A DNA stretch of 37,167 nucleotides, taken from NCBI GenBank assembly GCA_003278445.1, contig QCFD01000008.1:1-37167 (forward strand). Reading direction: 5' to 3'. The notes beneath the pieces are model-generated. The model did no database searches. It saw only the letters and a program-made list of their open reading frames with translations, and was not told the origin of the DNA. Origin of the DNA: Prochlorococcus sp. AG-363-B05. Its GTDB lineage: Bacteria > Cyanobacteriota > Cyanobacteriia > PCC-6307 > Cyanobiaceae. Numbering within the stretch: position 1 is the stretch's first letter; every line of letters begins with the position of its first letter. The position numbers and the translations under genes are program-made. This document shows, piece by piece, positions 8,807 through 18,952 of the stretch.

Positions 8807-9232
8807 TTGGGATATTTTCATTTAAATTTGGGACAACCTCAACGAATTGAAAAGCCATTCAGAAGGAAGTTTTCAAAGAAGACTATTAAGAGCCATCCTT
8901 TTAGAAATAAAAAGATCGATGCTTTTACTCAGGTTTCTGAATTTCAAAAAGAAGAGTTTAGGAGAGAGCTTCTTTATGGCTATGTGGCATTGGTTTTGAA
9001 GTTTGGATTATTGATTGTGTTTGCAACCAGTCTCGTGAACTTAGGATTGGCATCACATCAACGTGTTGATAGAAACCTTGAGCTGTCAAATCTATTAGAA
9101 AAAGAATCAAAGAAACTACACAGGTTAAGACTACGTTTTGATGAAATGTTTACCAATGGTGGAGAACAAAGATTCTTTAAGGAGCAAGATCAGTGGATTA
9201 CTCCAAATAGTGTCAGAGTTATCTGGCGATGA
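8807..9232 (+). CDS. Small single-pass membrane protein with coiled coil, unknown function
   Basis: A 141-residue protein I do not recognise by name. A basic cytosol-like N-terminus (about 1-62, rich in K/R) leads into one hydrophobic helix at about 64-83 (YGYVALVLKFGLLIVFATSL). A heptad-rich stretch at about 88-118 (VDRNLELSNLLEKESKKL) follows, then a tail ending in RVIWR. Basic tail, one helix and a coiled coil is the layout of FtsL/FtsB/DivIC divisome proteins, but this is resemblance of architecture only. The start is TTG 8807; no in-frame ATG fits. It precedes por by 67 bp. Confidence 0.65.
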   Translation: MGYFHLNLGQPQRIEKPFRRKFSKKTIKSHPFRNKKIDAFTQVSEFQKEEFRRELLYGYVALVLKFGLLIVFATSLVNLGLASHQRVDRNLELSNLLEKESKKLHRLRLRFDEMFTNGGEQRFFKEQDQWITPNSVRVIWR

Positions 9233-9299
9233 TTAACTTTGCTTCTCTTAGGTTTAGATTTGTCTTTGAAAATTGGCAAAAATAGTTTTACTAAAGAAG

Positions 9300-10313
9300 A
9301 TGGCTCTAGTACAAGCGGCACCAGGCACTGTTTTAATTACTGGTACAACGTCAGGAGTTGGATTATATGCAACAAAGTCATTACTAGAGAGGGGGTGGAG
9401 AGTTATTACGGCAAATAGATCCTCCACGAGAGCTGAGGCGTCTGCCTCAGCAGTTGGTTTGCCTACTAATAGACCAAGACAACTTAAACATGTACAAATT
9501 GATCTTGGTGATTTGGATAGTGTTCGTCATGGGGCTAAAAGTCTTCTAGAAGAATTAGATGAGCCATTGGATGCTTTGGTCTGTAATGCTGCTGTATATC
9601 TTCCTCGTTTAAAAAAACCTTTGAGATCTCCACAGGGATATGAAATATCGATGGCAACAAATCATTTTGGCCATTTCTTATTAATTCAGTTGCTTTTGGA
9701 AAATCTCAGTAAATCATCAAGACCGGTTTGGAAGGGCAGAACTTGGGGAGTTGAGTCTTCTAGAGTAGTTATTTTGGGAACCGTAACTGCTAACAATAAA
9801 GAACTTGGTGGGAAAATTCCTATACCAGCCCCAGCTGATCTAGGAAATCTTTCTGGTTTTGAAGAAGGTTTTTGTGATCCTATTTCAATGGCTAGTGGTA
9901 AACGTTTTAAACCAGGCAAAGCCTATAAAGACAGTAAGTTATGCAATATGATTACAACCCAAGAATTACATAGGAGATTTAACTCTTCTCCAATTCTTTT
10001 TAGCTCTCTATATCCTGGATGCGTAGCTAATACAAAATTATTTAGAAATACTCCAAAATTGTTTCAATGGTTGTTCCCTTGGTTCCAGAAAATAATAACA
10101 GGTGGCTATGTAAGTGAATCACTCGCGGGCGACAGGGTAGCCCAAGTTGTATCAGATCCTCAATTCGCTATCTCTGGTGTTCATTGGAGTTGGGGCAATA
10201 GACAACGCAAAGATAGACAACAATTCTCACAGGAATTATCCGATCGAGTTACTGACCCGGTGACTTCTAGAAAGGTTTGGGAGTTGTCGCTAAAATTAGT
10301 TGGGCTTAAATAA
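9300..10313 (+). CDS. por: Light-dependent protochlorophyllide oxidoreductase (LPOR)
   Basis: Reduces protochlorophyllide to chlorophyllide using NADPH and light. A 337-residue SDR-family protein from ATG 9300 ([15 protein letters not shown]); a TTG at 9273 would add nine residues. The cofactor motif TGTTSGVG is near residues 14-21, NAA is at about 96-98, and AYKDSKLCN carries catalytic Y209 and K213. The POR-specific insert and a C-terminal helical region with [10 protein letters not shown] are present. It converges with chlL, whose product acts at the same step in the dark. Confidence 0.96.
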   Translation: MALVQAAPGTVLITGTTSGVGLYATKSLLERGWRVITANRSSTRAEASASAVGLPTNRPRQLKHVQIDLGDLDSVRHGAKSLLEELDEPLDALVCNAAVYLPRLKKPLRSPQGYEISMATNHFGHFLLIQLLLENLSKSSRPVWKGRTWGVESSRVVILGTVTANNKELGGKIPIPAPADLGNLSGFEEGFCDPISMASGKRFKPGKAYKDSKLCNMITTQELHRRFNSSPILFSSLYPGCVANTKLFRNTPKLFQWLFPWFQKIITGGYVSESLAGDRVAQVVSDPQFAISGVHWSWGNRQRKDRQQFSQELSDRVTDPVTSRKVWELSLKLVGLK

Positions 10314-10329
10314 TCCTTTAATTAGTTAT

Positions 10330-11232
<903 letters not shown>

Positions 11233-11344
11233 TCAAAGTCCTTAATTTATATTCTTACAGGCAAATATCTCTTTAGGAAATGTTTAGAGAATTCGATACA
11301 TTTGACATTAAAAATATATCTTTAAATGAAAACATTTGCCTGCT

Positions 11345-11413
11345 ATGGGCGGTAGATGCGTATTTTTACTCATGCTAGCAGTTTTGCTTGTGAGTAAGGA
11401 ATTGCCCTGTTGA
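11345..11413 (+). CDS. Candidate hydrophobic microprotein (22 residues)
   Basis: An ATG-to-TGA frame reads MGGRCVFLLMLAVLLVSKEL followed by Pro-Cys. Residues 6-16 are strongly hydrophobic, enough for a short membrane insertion but less than a normal full helix. There is no clear Shine-Dalgarno, though that is common in this lineage. The same bases form a hairpin (11366-11397), so the open frame may be a by-product of an RNA structure. It does not match PsaM, PetN, PetG or PetL as I know them. Confidence 0.25.
   Translation: MGGRCVFLLMLAVLLVSKELPC
11366..11397 (+). promoter_or_regulatory. Stem-loop in the chlN leader
   Basis: TTACTCA (11366-11372) pairs with TGAGTAA (11391-11397), and inside it AGCA pairs with TGCT around GTTT, with an asymmetric internal loop. 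GGGC (11347-11350) and GCCC (11404-11407) can close the base. CTGCTA (11340-11345) can instead pair with TAGCAG (11376-11381), which excludes the inner helix, so two folds compete. Confidence 0.4.
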
Positions 11414-11569
11414 TCTATTGTAGGCGCATGAATTTGCCTTTTGTTTTGAAAGTTGAAGTCACCGTAGTCAGACATAAGGTAACTAAAAAGTAACTAAATG
11501 CCAAAGACATTAAGTGTTTGTTGACGGTTTACCCTTTTTGGATGCAATTTGAATATATACATGTATTGA

Positions 11570-12832
<1,263 letters not shown>

Positions 12833-12836
12833 TTTT

Positions 12837-14414
12837 ATGGAATTAACTCTCTGGACATACGAAGGACCTCCTCATATTGGTGCAATGAGGATTGCAACGT
12901 CGATGAGAAAATTACATTATGTTTTACATGCTCCTCAAGGAGACACTTACGCTGACCTTCTTTTCACGATGATTGAACGTCGTGGTAGTAGACCACCTGT
13001 CACTTATACAACTTTTCAAGCCAGAGATTTAGGCGGTGATACAGCAGAACTTGTAAAAGGACATATAAAAGAAGCTGTTGATAGATTTAATCCAGAGGCT
13101 CTATTAGTAGGAGAAAGCTGTACAGCTGAATTGATTCAAGATCAGCCTGGCTCTCTTGCTAAAGGGATGGGGTTTGATATCCCTATTGTTAGCTTGGAAT
13201 TGCCTGCTTATAGCAAAAAGGAAAACTGGGGCGGCTCTGAGACTTTTTACCAAATAGTAAGAAACTTACTTAAAGACCACTCGCATGAACTAAAACAAAC
13301 TTGGCAGGAAGAAAAAAGAAGACCGAGAGTAAATCTTCTTGGCCCAACATTGCTTGGTTTTAGATGTCGTGATGATATTTTGGAAATACAAAAACTGCTT
13401 GCTCACCACGGTATAGACGTCAATGTCGTAGCACCTCTGGGGGCATCACCTGCAGACATAATTCGAATACCAGATGCAGATGTGAATGTTTGTCTTTATC
13501 CAGAGATTGCGGAATCAACTTGTATTTGGCTTGAAAGAAATTTAAGTATGCCTTTTACCAAAACAATTCCACTTGGTGTTGGGGCTACTCAGGATTTTCT
13601 TAGAGAATTACATGAAATTTTAGAGATGGAAATCCCGCAATCAGTCAACGAATCTAATAATTCGAAATTAACTTGGTATTCGAATTCAGTAGATTCAAAT
13701 TATCTAACAGGGAAAAGAGTATTTATTTTTGGAGACGGAACACACGCTCTAGCTGCTGCAAGAATTGCTAACGAGGAGCTTGGCTTTAAAGTTGTGGGCC
13801 TAGGAACTTATAGTCGTGAAATGGCTAGAAAAGTTCGTCCAGCCGCTAAGGCTCTTGGCTTAGAGGCATTAATCACAAATGACTATTTAGAAGTAGAAGA
13901 AGCGATAAAAGAAACGTCTCCAGAACTAGTTTTAGGCACACAAATGGAGCGACATAGTGCAAAAAGACTTGGCATACCGTGTGCAGTAATCAGTACACCA
14001 ATGCATGTTCAGGACGTTCCTGCTCGATATAGTCCTCAAATGGGATGGGAGGGAGCGAATGTCATCTTTGATGACTGGGTACATCCTCTAATGATGGGAC
14101 TTGAGGAACATCTAATTGGAATGTTTAAGCATGACTTTGAATTTGTTGATGGACACCAAAGTCATTTAGGCCATTTAGGTGGCAAAGGAAAACAAAATAT
14201 CAATCAGGAAGTTAAAACAATAATTTCGAATGATTCAACAAATACAAGTGCGGATCCTATATGGACACATGAAGGTGAAAAAGAACTTTCGAAAATCCCA
14301 TTTTTTGTAAGAGGTAAAGTAAGAAGAAACACAGAGAATTATGCCCGACAGGCAGGATGTAGAGAAATCAACGAAGAAACACTTTATGATGCTAAGGCTC
14401 ATTATAAAGCCTAA
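12837..14414 (+). CDS. chlB: DPOR catalytic component, subunit B
   Basis: Second half of the DPOR catalytic core, homologous to NifK. 525 residues. HAPQGD places D36, the unusual aspartate that serves as the fourth ligand of the ChlN-ChlB iron-sulfur cluster. The nitrogenase-component-1 fold covers about 1-425 ([27 protein letters not shown]), and a C-terminal PCP-red-like helical domain (about 468-525, [20 protein letters not shown]) is present. It lies 4 bp after chlN and converges with the small unknown gene at 14426. Confidence 0.97.
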   Translation: MELTLWTYEGPPHIGAMRIATSMRKLHYVLHAPQGDTYADLLFTMIERRGSRPPVTYTTFQARDLGGDTAELVKGHIKEAVDRFNPEALLVGESCTAELIQDQPGSLAKGMGFDIPIVSLELPAYSKKENWGGSETFYQIVRNLLKDHSHELKQTWQEEKRRPRVNLLGPTLLGFRCRDDILEIQKLLAHHGIDVNVVAPLGASPADIIRIPDADVNVCLYPEIAESTCIWLERNLSMPFTKTIPLGVGATQDFLRELHEILEMEIPQSVNESNNSKLTWYSNSVDSNYLTGKRVFIFGDGTHALAAARIANEELGFKVVGLGTYSREMARKVRPAAKALGLEALITNDYLEVEEAIKETSPELVLGTQMERHSAKRLGIPCAVISTPMHVQDVPARYSPQMGWEGANVIFDDWVHPLMMGLEEHLIGMFKHDFEFVDGHQSHLGHLGGKGKQNINQEVKTIISNDSTNTSADPIWTHEGEKELSKIPFFVRGKVRRNTENYARQAGCREINEETLYDAKAHYKA

Positions 14415-14425
14415 ATTTGGTCCTT

Positions 14426-14791
14426 TTAATTACGCCAATGAGTACTTTCTTGATTTGATTTGATTAATCTCCAAACATTTCTGGATATTTTCTTGGCAAT
14501 GATTCCACCTCTCTCAACTTTTGAGGATCCTGGCCTAACGCCTAAAAGTTTTGATACTTCTAAGGTGCTAAGTGGAGCACCTGTTTCTATAGCTAGAGAA
14601 GTGAGTTCAAGTCTTTGACGAAGCTCAAATGAATCACATTTTTCATCTTCTTTTAACCAGTTCAAGTCTGCAATACCCTTGTCAGACAATTTTTGCATAA
14701 GCCCTAATGAAACCAACCCAAGAGCTTGCTCAGGATTGATTTCATTATTTGAGTTATTGTTTTTGGGACCTTTTGGCTGAGATACAGACAT
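14426..14791 (-). CDS. Conserved-looking small protein with possible helix-turn-helix, unknown function
   Basis: 121 residues, not recognised by name. The first 20 residues are polar (NNNSNNE). A helical middle contains FELRQRLELTSLAIETG, followed by LSTLEVSKLLGVRPGS, which has the spacing of a helix-turn-helix, and then a basic end, KKISRNVWRLI. It may bind DNA, but no catalytic or metal motif is visible. It diverges from csoS1D with a 101-bp gap holding a palindrome (14816-14837). This position makes a link to carboxysome or chlorophyll genes thinkable but unproven. Confidence 0.6.
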   Translation of the reverse strand: MSVSQPKGPKNNNSNNEINPEQALGLVSLGLMQKLSDKGIADLNWLKEDEKCDSFELRQRLELTSLAIETGAPLSTLEVSKLLGVRPGSSKVERGGIIAKKISRNVWRLIKSNQESTHWRN

Positions 14792-14815
14792 TCTTCCATC
14801 GAATCAATATATCTT

Positions 14816-14837
14816 GAATTTATCGGCTTAAATTCAG
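14816..14837. promoter_or_regulatory. Perfect 22-bp inverted repeat ahead of csoS1D
   Basis: TGAATTTA-TCGGCT-TAAATTCA is an exact 8+6+8 inverted repeat in the 101-bp divergent gap. The size and symmetry fit an operator for a dimeric regulator. It ends 55 bp before the csoS1D start and begins 25 bp before the divergent gene's start. Confidence 0.45.
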
Positions 14838-14892
14838 CATGCAAGTCTCAATTGCTAGCTAAAAAGACAATCTTTGAGGTAGTATCCCGCGC

Positions 14893-15669
14893 ATGAGGAG
14901 ATTCGCCACATTTGAAAATAATGAGAGGCGACTAGGTAGTAGCCAAAGGATTACTGGTGCAGATGTAAATGAATATCTTTCTGATAATCCAAAACGTGTC
15001 ATAACAACCGATTCGGAGAAATCGTTAGTCGCGCGTCAAGCAAGTCACGTAGAACAAATTGAATTAAGAACATATGTATTTTTAGATTCTTTGCAGCCTC
15101 AACTTGCGGCTTATATGGGAACTGCAAGTTCAGGCTTCTTACCTATACCTGGAGATGCTTGTCTTTGGATGGAGGTTTCACCTGGAATGGCAGTTCATAG
15201 GGTTACTGATATTGCATTGAAAGCCAGTAATGTTCGATTAGGGCAAATGATAGTTGAAAGGGCATTTGGATCACTTGCCCTTTATCACAGAGATCAAAGT
15301 ACAGTTCTACATTCAGGTGATGTTGTTTTAGATGCCATAGGCAGCACAATTAATCAACGAACTAATCCTGAAGTTACATGGACTGAAGTCATTCGTTCTA
15401 TTACTCCTGATCATGCTGTTTTGATCAATCGTCAAAACAGACGAGGCTCAATGATTCAAGCAGGAATGAGCATGTTCATACTTGAAACTGAACCAGCAGG
15501 ATATGTATTGATGGCGGCAAACGAAGCAGAGAAAGCATCAAACATTACAATTGTCGATGTTAAAGGGGTTGGTGCTTTTGGAAGACTTACTTTGGCTGGT
15601 AAAGAGGGCGATGTTGAGGAGGCTGCTGCTGCTGCAATAAGATCTATTGATTACATAAATAGAAATTAA
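14893..15669 (+). CDS. csoS1D: Carboxysome shell protein CsoS1D (tandem BMC, gated trimer)
   Basis: 258 residues: a polar N-terminal segment (about 1-50) and two BMC domains in tandem (about 55-150 and 155-256). It forms pseudohexameric trimers that stack face to face and can open a large central pore. E122-R123 in MIVERAFGS match the Glu-Arg pair that gates the pore in the solved MED4 protein. It lies upstream of the main operon, separated from it by the opposite-strand rdgB, whose end it overlaps by 4 bp, so it needs its own promoter. It is thought to pass larger metabolites such as RuBP. Confidence 0.95.
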   Translation: MRRFATFENNERRLGSSQRITGADVNEYLSDNPKRVITTDSEKSLVARQASHVEQIELRTYVFLDSLQPQLAAYMGTASSGFLPIPGDACLWMEVSPGMAVHRVTDIALKASNVRLGQMIVERAFGSLALYHRDQSTVLHSGDVVLDAIGSTINQRTNPEVTWTEVIRSITPDHAVLINRQNRRGSMIQAGMSMFILETEPAGYVLMAANEAEKASNITIVDVKGVGAFGRLTLAGKEGDVEEAAAAAIRSIDYINRN

Positions 15670-16256
15670 TTACGTTTAATTCCAATAGCTTTTAAAAGAA
15701 AAGGAGCTAGTTCTCTGGCAGCTTTACCTCTGCTTCCATGTTTTGATAATTGTGAATTCGTTAATTCTCCATAAGTGCAATTAGTTTCACGAACCCAAAA
15801 TAATGATTCAAATTCACCATTTGCATAAGCGGGCTTTTTTAAAATTTCTCCCCAGCAAATCCCAATTGTGTGTTTAATTAATTCTCCATGATTATTACAG
15901 AGCACCATAACGCTGCAAACTTTTGCACTTCTATAAGGGCTTTCTCCAAGAGCATAAAGAATTTTTTCTATCTTTTTTTCATTGGTTTCTGCAAGTCGCG
16001 CAGAAAATATACCGGGAGCATTCCCAAGAGAATCAATTTCAAGTCCTGAATCATCAGCAATGGTCCAAGTATTAGTTAACTCTGCAGCTGCTTTTGCTTT
16101 TAACATTGCGTTTTCCAGATATGTTTTCCCCGTCTCTTCAACATCTAAAGAACTTGGTTGTCTTTTTACTTCAATGGGGAGAGGCCCAAGCATTGCCTCT
16201 ATTTCAGCAACCTTCTTAGGATTACCACTAGCAATAGTTATGAGTGGTTTGTTCAA
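15666..16256 (-). CDS. rdgB: Non-canonical purine NTP pyrophosphatase (RdgB/HAM1 family)
   Basis: Hydrolyses dITP/ITP/XTP to monophosphates to keep deaminated purines out of nucleic acids. 196 residues, with [12 protein letters not shown] at 9-20 as substrate-binding start, [11 protein letters not shown] carrying the acidic catalytic/metal residues, and APGIFSARL. The C-terminus has [18 protein letters not shown]. It is embedded in the carboxysome region on the opposite strand, a known synteny in picocyanobacteria. It overlaps csoS1D tail to tail by 4 bp. Its upstream gap is shared with the csoS1 promoter. Confidence 0.94.
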   Translation of the reverse strand: MNKPLITIASGNPKKVAEIEAMLGPLPIEVKRQPSSLDVEETGKTYLENAMLKAKAAAELTNTWTIADDSGLEIDSLGNAPGIFSARLAETNEKKIEKILYALGESPYRSAKVCSVMVLCNNHGELIKHTIGICWGEILKKPAYANGEFESLFWVRETNCTYGELTNSQLSKHGSRGKAARELAPFLLKAIGIKRN

Positions 16257-16348
16257 GACTAAAAATAAATATTATCTTATATAGTCTTACAGCTTGAATA
16301 CTGAATTTGGTTAATCAGATTTTTTAAAAAAGTTGAGCCAGCCTAGGG

Positions 16349-16364
16349 TGAACATTCCAACCCT
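16349..16364 (+). repeat. Direct repeat TGAACATTCCA-N-CCCT, copy 1
   Basis: TGAACATTCCAACCCT matches copy 2 at 15 of 16 positions. This copy is also flanked by AGGGT and ACCCT, so it can form a 5-bp stem with the motif in the loop. Confidence 0.6.
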
Positions 16365-16470
16365 GACATAGCCAGGTAGCTGCCTCGTGAGCAAAAATAA
16401 CTACCAATACTTGTTTACGCAATGCAATATCAGTGTGTCCTGACCATCGATTGAACAGTGTTACTCAACT

Positions 16471-16508
16471 GTCGTAGCAAGGGTGATAAGCTCAGCTTAT
16501 GCTATGAC
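16471..16508 (+). promoter_or_regulatory. Long imperfect stem-loop in the csoS1 leader
   Basis: GTCGTAGC (16471-16478) pairs with GCTATGAC (16501-16508) over 8 bp with one G-T pair. Above a one-sided 7-nt bulge, ATAAG pairs with CTTAT around CTCAG; as DNA, ATAAGCT-C-AGCTTAT (16486-16500) is a perfect palindrome. The upstream ACAGT/ACTGT hairpin shares bases 16471-16472 and would compete. Confidence 0.5.
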
Positions 16509-16579
16509 CTAGAAACTGTAATCAGAGCTTTTAGTAAAGCCTCTTGACTAATTGCTCATTGCCCAGTCATTGTCCCTCC

Positions 16580-16595
16580 TGAACATTCCATCCCT
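16580..16595 (+). repeat. Direct repeat TGAACATTCCA-N-CCCT, copy 2
   Basis: TGAACATTCCATCCCT differs from copy 1 at one base. It lies 231 bp downstream of copy 1 and close to the csoS1 ribosome-binding region. Confidence 0.6.
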
Positions 16596-16610
16596 TTACT
16601 GAAATAGGAC

Positions 16611-16922
16611 ATGGCTAGCGAAACAATGGGTATTGCTCTCGGCATGATCGAGACACGCGGATTAGTACCAGCTATTGAAGCTGCTGACGCAATGACCAAA
16701 GCTGCAGAAGTGCGCTTGATTGGTCGTGAGTTTGTTGGTGGTGGTTACGTAACAGTTTTGGTTCGCGGAGAAACTGGTGCTGTAAACGCAGCAGTTCGTG
16801 CAGGCGCAGACGCTTGTGAGCGTGTTGGTGACGGACTTGTTGCAGCTCACATCATTGCTCGCCCTCATCGTGAAGTTGAGCCAGCTTTGGGTAACGGTAA
16901 TTTCTTAGGTCAGAAGGACTGA
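16611..16922 (+). CDS. csoS1: Major carboxysome shell hexamer protein CsoS1
   Basis: 103-residue single BMC-domain protein that tiles the flat facets of the alpha-carboxysome. GIALGMIETRGLVPAIEAAD starts the domain, EFVGGGYVTVLVRG holds the pore loop (GGG), and VGDGLVAAHIIARPH is the edge-contact region. First gene of the operon, with strong codon bias (frequent GCT/GCA, GGT, CGT) suited to high expression. It is 74 bp ahead of cbbL, with a stable stem-loop in the gap that could protect the 3' end of a short abundant csoS1 transcript. Confidence 0.97.
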   Translation: MASETMGIALGMIETRGLVPAIEAADAMTKAAEVRLIGREFVGGGYVTVLVRGETGAVNAAVRAGADACERVGDGLVAAHIIARPHREVEPALGNGNFLGQKD

Positions 16923-16929
16923 TTTTTGA

Positions 16930-16955
16930 CTAAGTCCTAAGAGGAGAGGGCTTAG
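16930..16955 (+). promoter_or_regulatory. Intercistronic stem-loop, csoS1-cbbL
   Basis: CTAAGTCCT (16930-16938) pairs with AGGGCTTAG (16947-16955) over 9 bp with one G-U pair, around an 8-nt purine loop that contains GGAG. There is no T-run after it, so mRNA processing, 3'-end protection or partial attenuation is more likely than termination. Confidence 0.6.
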
Positions 16956-16996
16956 CAAATTTTCAAACCTTCTAACTGAATTAACCGGAGCTATCA

Positions 16997-18409
16997 ATGG
17001 CTAAAAAGTATGATGCTGGAGTTAAGGAGTATAGAGATACTTACTTCACTCCTGATTACGTCCCCCTAGATACTGATCTACTTGCATGCTTTAAATGCAC
17101 AGGTCAGGAAGGAGTACCTAAGGAAGAGGTCGCAGCAGCAGTTGCAGCTGAGTCATCTACAGGTACATGGTCAACAGTTTGGTCAGAATTATTAGTAGAT
17201 CTTGAATTCTACAAAGGCCGCTGTTACCGCATTGAAGATGTTCCTGGAGACAAGGATGCCTTCTATGCATTTATTGCTTATCCATTAGATCTTTTTGAAG
17301 AAGGATCTATAACTAACGTTTTAACATCTCTTGTTGGAAACGTATTTGGTTTTAAAGCCTTGCGTCATCTTCGTCTGGAAGATATCCGCTTCCCAATGGC
17401 ATTTATTAAAACCTGTGGCGGTCCACCCAGTGGAATCGTAGTTGAACGTGATCGTCTTAATAAATACGGCCGTCCTTTACTTGGTTGTACCATTAAGCCA
17501 AAACTAGGCCTTTCAGGTAAAAACTACGGTCGTGTTGTATACGAATGTCTAAGAGGCGGCCTTGATCTAACTAAAGATGATGAGAATATCAATTCTCAGC
17601 CATTCCAGCGTTGGAGAGAGCGTTTTGAATTCGTTGCCGAAGCTGTAAAACTAGCTCAACAGGAAACTGGTGAAGTTAAAGGTCATTATCTTAACTGTAC
17701 AGCGACTACTCCTGAAGAGATGTATGAGCGTGCTGAGTTCGCTAAAGAACTTGATATGCCAATTATCATGCATGACTACATAACTGGTGGTTTCACAGCT
17801 AATACAGGCTTGGCGAACTGGTGCCGTAAGAATGGCATGCTTCTTCATATTCACCGTGCTATGCACGCGGTTATTGACCGTCATCCTCAGCATGGTATCC
17901 ACTTCAGAGTTCTTGCGAAGTGCTTACGTCTTTCAGGCGGAGATCAGCTTCATACAGGAACAGTTGTTGGGAAACTAGAAGGAGATCGTCAAACAACTCT
18001 TGGTTATATAGATAACCTTCGTGAGTCCTTTGTCCCAGAAGACCGTACTCGCGGTAACTTCTTCGATCAAGATTGGGGTTCTATGCCTGGTGTATTTGCT
18101 GTGGCATCTGGTGGTATCCATGTTTGGCATATGCCAGCATTGCTCGCAATCTTTGGAGATGATTCATGTCTCCAGTTTGGTGGTGGTACTCATGGTCATC
18201 CATGGGGATCAGCTGCTGGTGCGGCCGCTAACCGCGTAGCTCTAGAAGCGTGTGTTAAAGCACGTAATGCAGGTAGAGAAATCGAAAAAGAAAGTCGCGA
18301 TATCCTTCTGGAAGCCGCAAAGCATAGCCCTGAATTGGCAATTGCTCTTGAGACTTGGAAGGAGATTAAGTTCGAATTCGATACAGTCGATAAACTCGAC
18401 GTTCAATAA
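16997..18409 (+). CDS. cbbL: RuBisCO large subunit, Form IA
   Basis: 470 residues; fixes CO2 onto RuBP inside the carboxysome. The carbamylated lysine is K193 in [10 protein letters not shown], with D195 and E196 binding Mg2+. K167 in TIKPK is the proton-handling lysine. The numbering is 8 below the spinach enzyme. The Form IA character is clear from sequence type and operon context; alpha-cyanobacteria are known to have acquired it from proteobacteria. An upstream CCGGAG gives a partial Shine-Dalgarno. Codon use is strongly biased, as expected of one of the most abundant proteins. Confidence 0.99.
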   Translation: MAKKYDAGVKEYRDTYFTPDYVPLDTDLLACFKCTGQEGVPKEEVAAAVAAESSTGTWSTVWSELLVDLEFYKGRCYRIEDVPGDKDAFYAFIAYPLDLFEEGSITNVLTSLVGNVFGFKALRHLRLEDIRFPMAFIKTCGGPPSGIVVERDRLNKYGRPLLGCTIKPKLGLSGKNYGRVVYECLRGGLDLTKDDENINSQPFQRWRERFEFVAEAVKLAQQETGEVKGHYLNCTATTPEEMYERAEFAKELDMPIIMHDYITGGFTANTGLANWCRKNGMLLHIHRAMHAVIDRHPQHGIHFRVLAKCLRLSGGDQLHTGTVVGKLEGDRQTTLGYIDNLRESFVPEDRTRGNFFDQDWGSMPGVFAVASGGIHVWHMPALLAIFGDDSCLQFGGGTHGHPWGSAAGAAANRVALEACVKARNAGREIEKESRDILLEAAKHSPELAIALETWKEIKFEFDTVDKLDVQ

Positions 18410-18417
18410 AAAAGATA

Positions 18418-18445
18418 TAGAGGCGACATATTTAAGTTGCCTCTA
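18418..18445 (+). promoter_or_regulatory. Intercistronic stem-loop, cbbL-cbbS
   Basis: TAGAGGCGAC (18418-18427) pairs with GTTGCCTCTA (18436-18445) over 10 bp with one G-U pair, around an 8-nt A/T loop. It begins 9 bases after the cbbL stop codon. The following GCTTTCTT is not a full T-run, so partial termination or 3' protection is plausible. Confidence 0.6.
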
Positions 18446-18510
18446 GCTTTCTTAAATTCACTAGTCGATAACTCAATCGACTTTCATTCATTCACTAACC
18501 TAAGTTCACC

Positions 18511-18852
18511 ATGCCTTTCCAGAGCACAGTAGGTGACTATCAGACAGTCGCCACCCTGGAAACATTCGGCTTCTTACCGCCGATGACCCAGGACGAAATT
18601 TACGATCAAATCGCTTATATCATTGCTCAGGGTTGGAGCCCAGTTATTGAGCATGTTCATCCAAGTGGTTCAATGCAGACTTATTGGTCTTATTGGAAAT
18701 TACCTTTCTTCGGTGAAAAGGATTTGAATCTTGTAGTAAGTGAGTTAGAAGCTTGTCATAGAGCATATCCTGACCATCATGTTCGTATCGTTGGATATGA
18801 CGCATACACTCAAAGTCAAGGTACTTGCTTTGTGGTTTTCCAAGGCCGCTAA
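18511..18852 (+). CDS. cbbS: RuBisCO small subunit, Form IA
   Basis: 113 residues, caps the L8S8 holoenzyme. TVATLETFGFLPPMTQDEI near the N-terminus and the W-x-P segment GWSPVIEHVHPSG are typical of carboxysomal Form IA small subunits, as are YWKLPFFGE and HVRIVGYDAYTQSQG. It lies 101 bp after cbbL and 100 bp before csoS2, with stem-loops in both gaps, so its dose can be adjusted apart from csoS2. No signs of truncation. Confidence 0.98.
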   Translation: MPFQSTVGDYQTVATLETFGFLPPMTQDEIYDQIAYIIAQGWSPVIEHVHPSGSMQTYWSYWKLPFFGEKDLNLVVSELEACHRAYPDHHVRIVGYDAYTQSQGTCFVVFQGR

Positions 18853-18872
18853 ATTTTTAGGCTTTGATAAAT

Positions 18873-18916
18873 TTAGCCCTGAAAAGTTTTCGGGGCTAAT
18901 AATTCCTTAGAGAATT
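18873..18916 (+). terminator. Tandem stem-loops, cbbS-csoS2
   Basis: The first hairpin has TTAGCCCTGAAAA (18873-18885) pairing with TTTTCGGGGCTAA (18887-18899), up to 13 bp with one G-U; the top pairs must open to form a loop. A second small stem AATTC/GAATT (18901-18916) follows at once, then an A/T stretch with six T (18925-18930). This is the strongest barrier within the operon and may end most cbbLS messages before csoS2. Confidence 0.6.
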
Positions 18917-18952
18917 AAAAATTATTTTTTACGATCTTTCCATTGGATTGAT

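Larger units (their letters stand above)
16257..16610 (+). promoter_or_regulatory. 354-bp promoter/leader region of the carboxysome operon
   Basis: It lies between the divergent rdgB and csoS1 starts and is visibly richer in G+C than most gaps here. Contents: a 16-bp motif in two copies (16349-16364 and 16580-16595), a small hairpin ACAGT/ACTGT (16455-16472) that overlaps the base of a longer hairpin (16471-16508), and AGGGT/ACCCT flanking the first motif copy. I see no confident -35/-10 pair. The second motif copy ends 15 bp before the csoS1 ATG and so should be transcribed. Confidence 0.6.
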
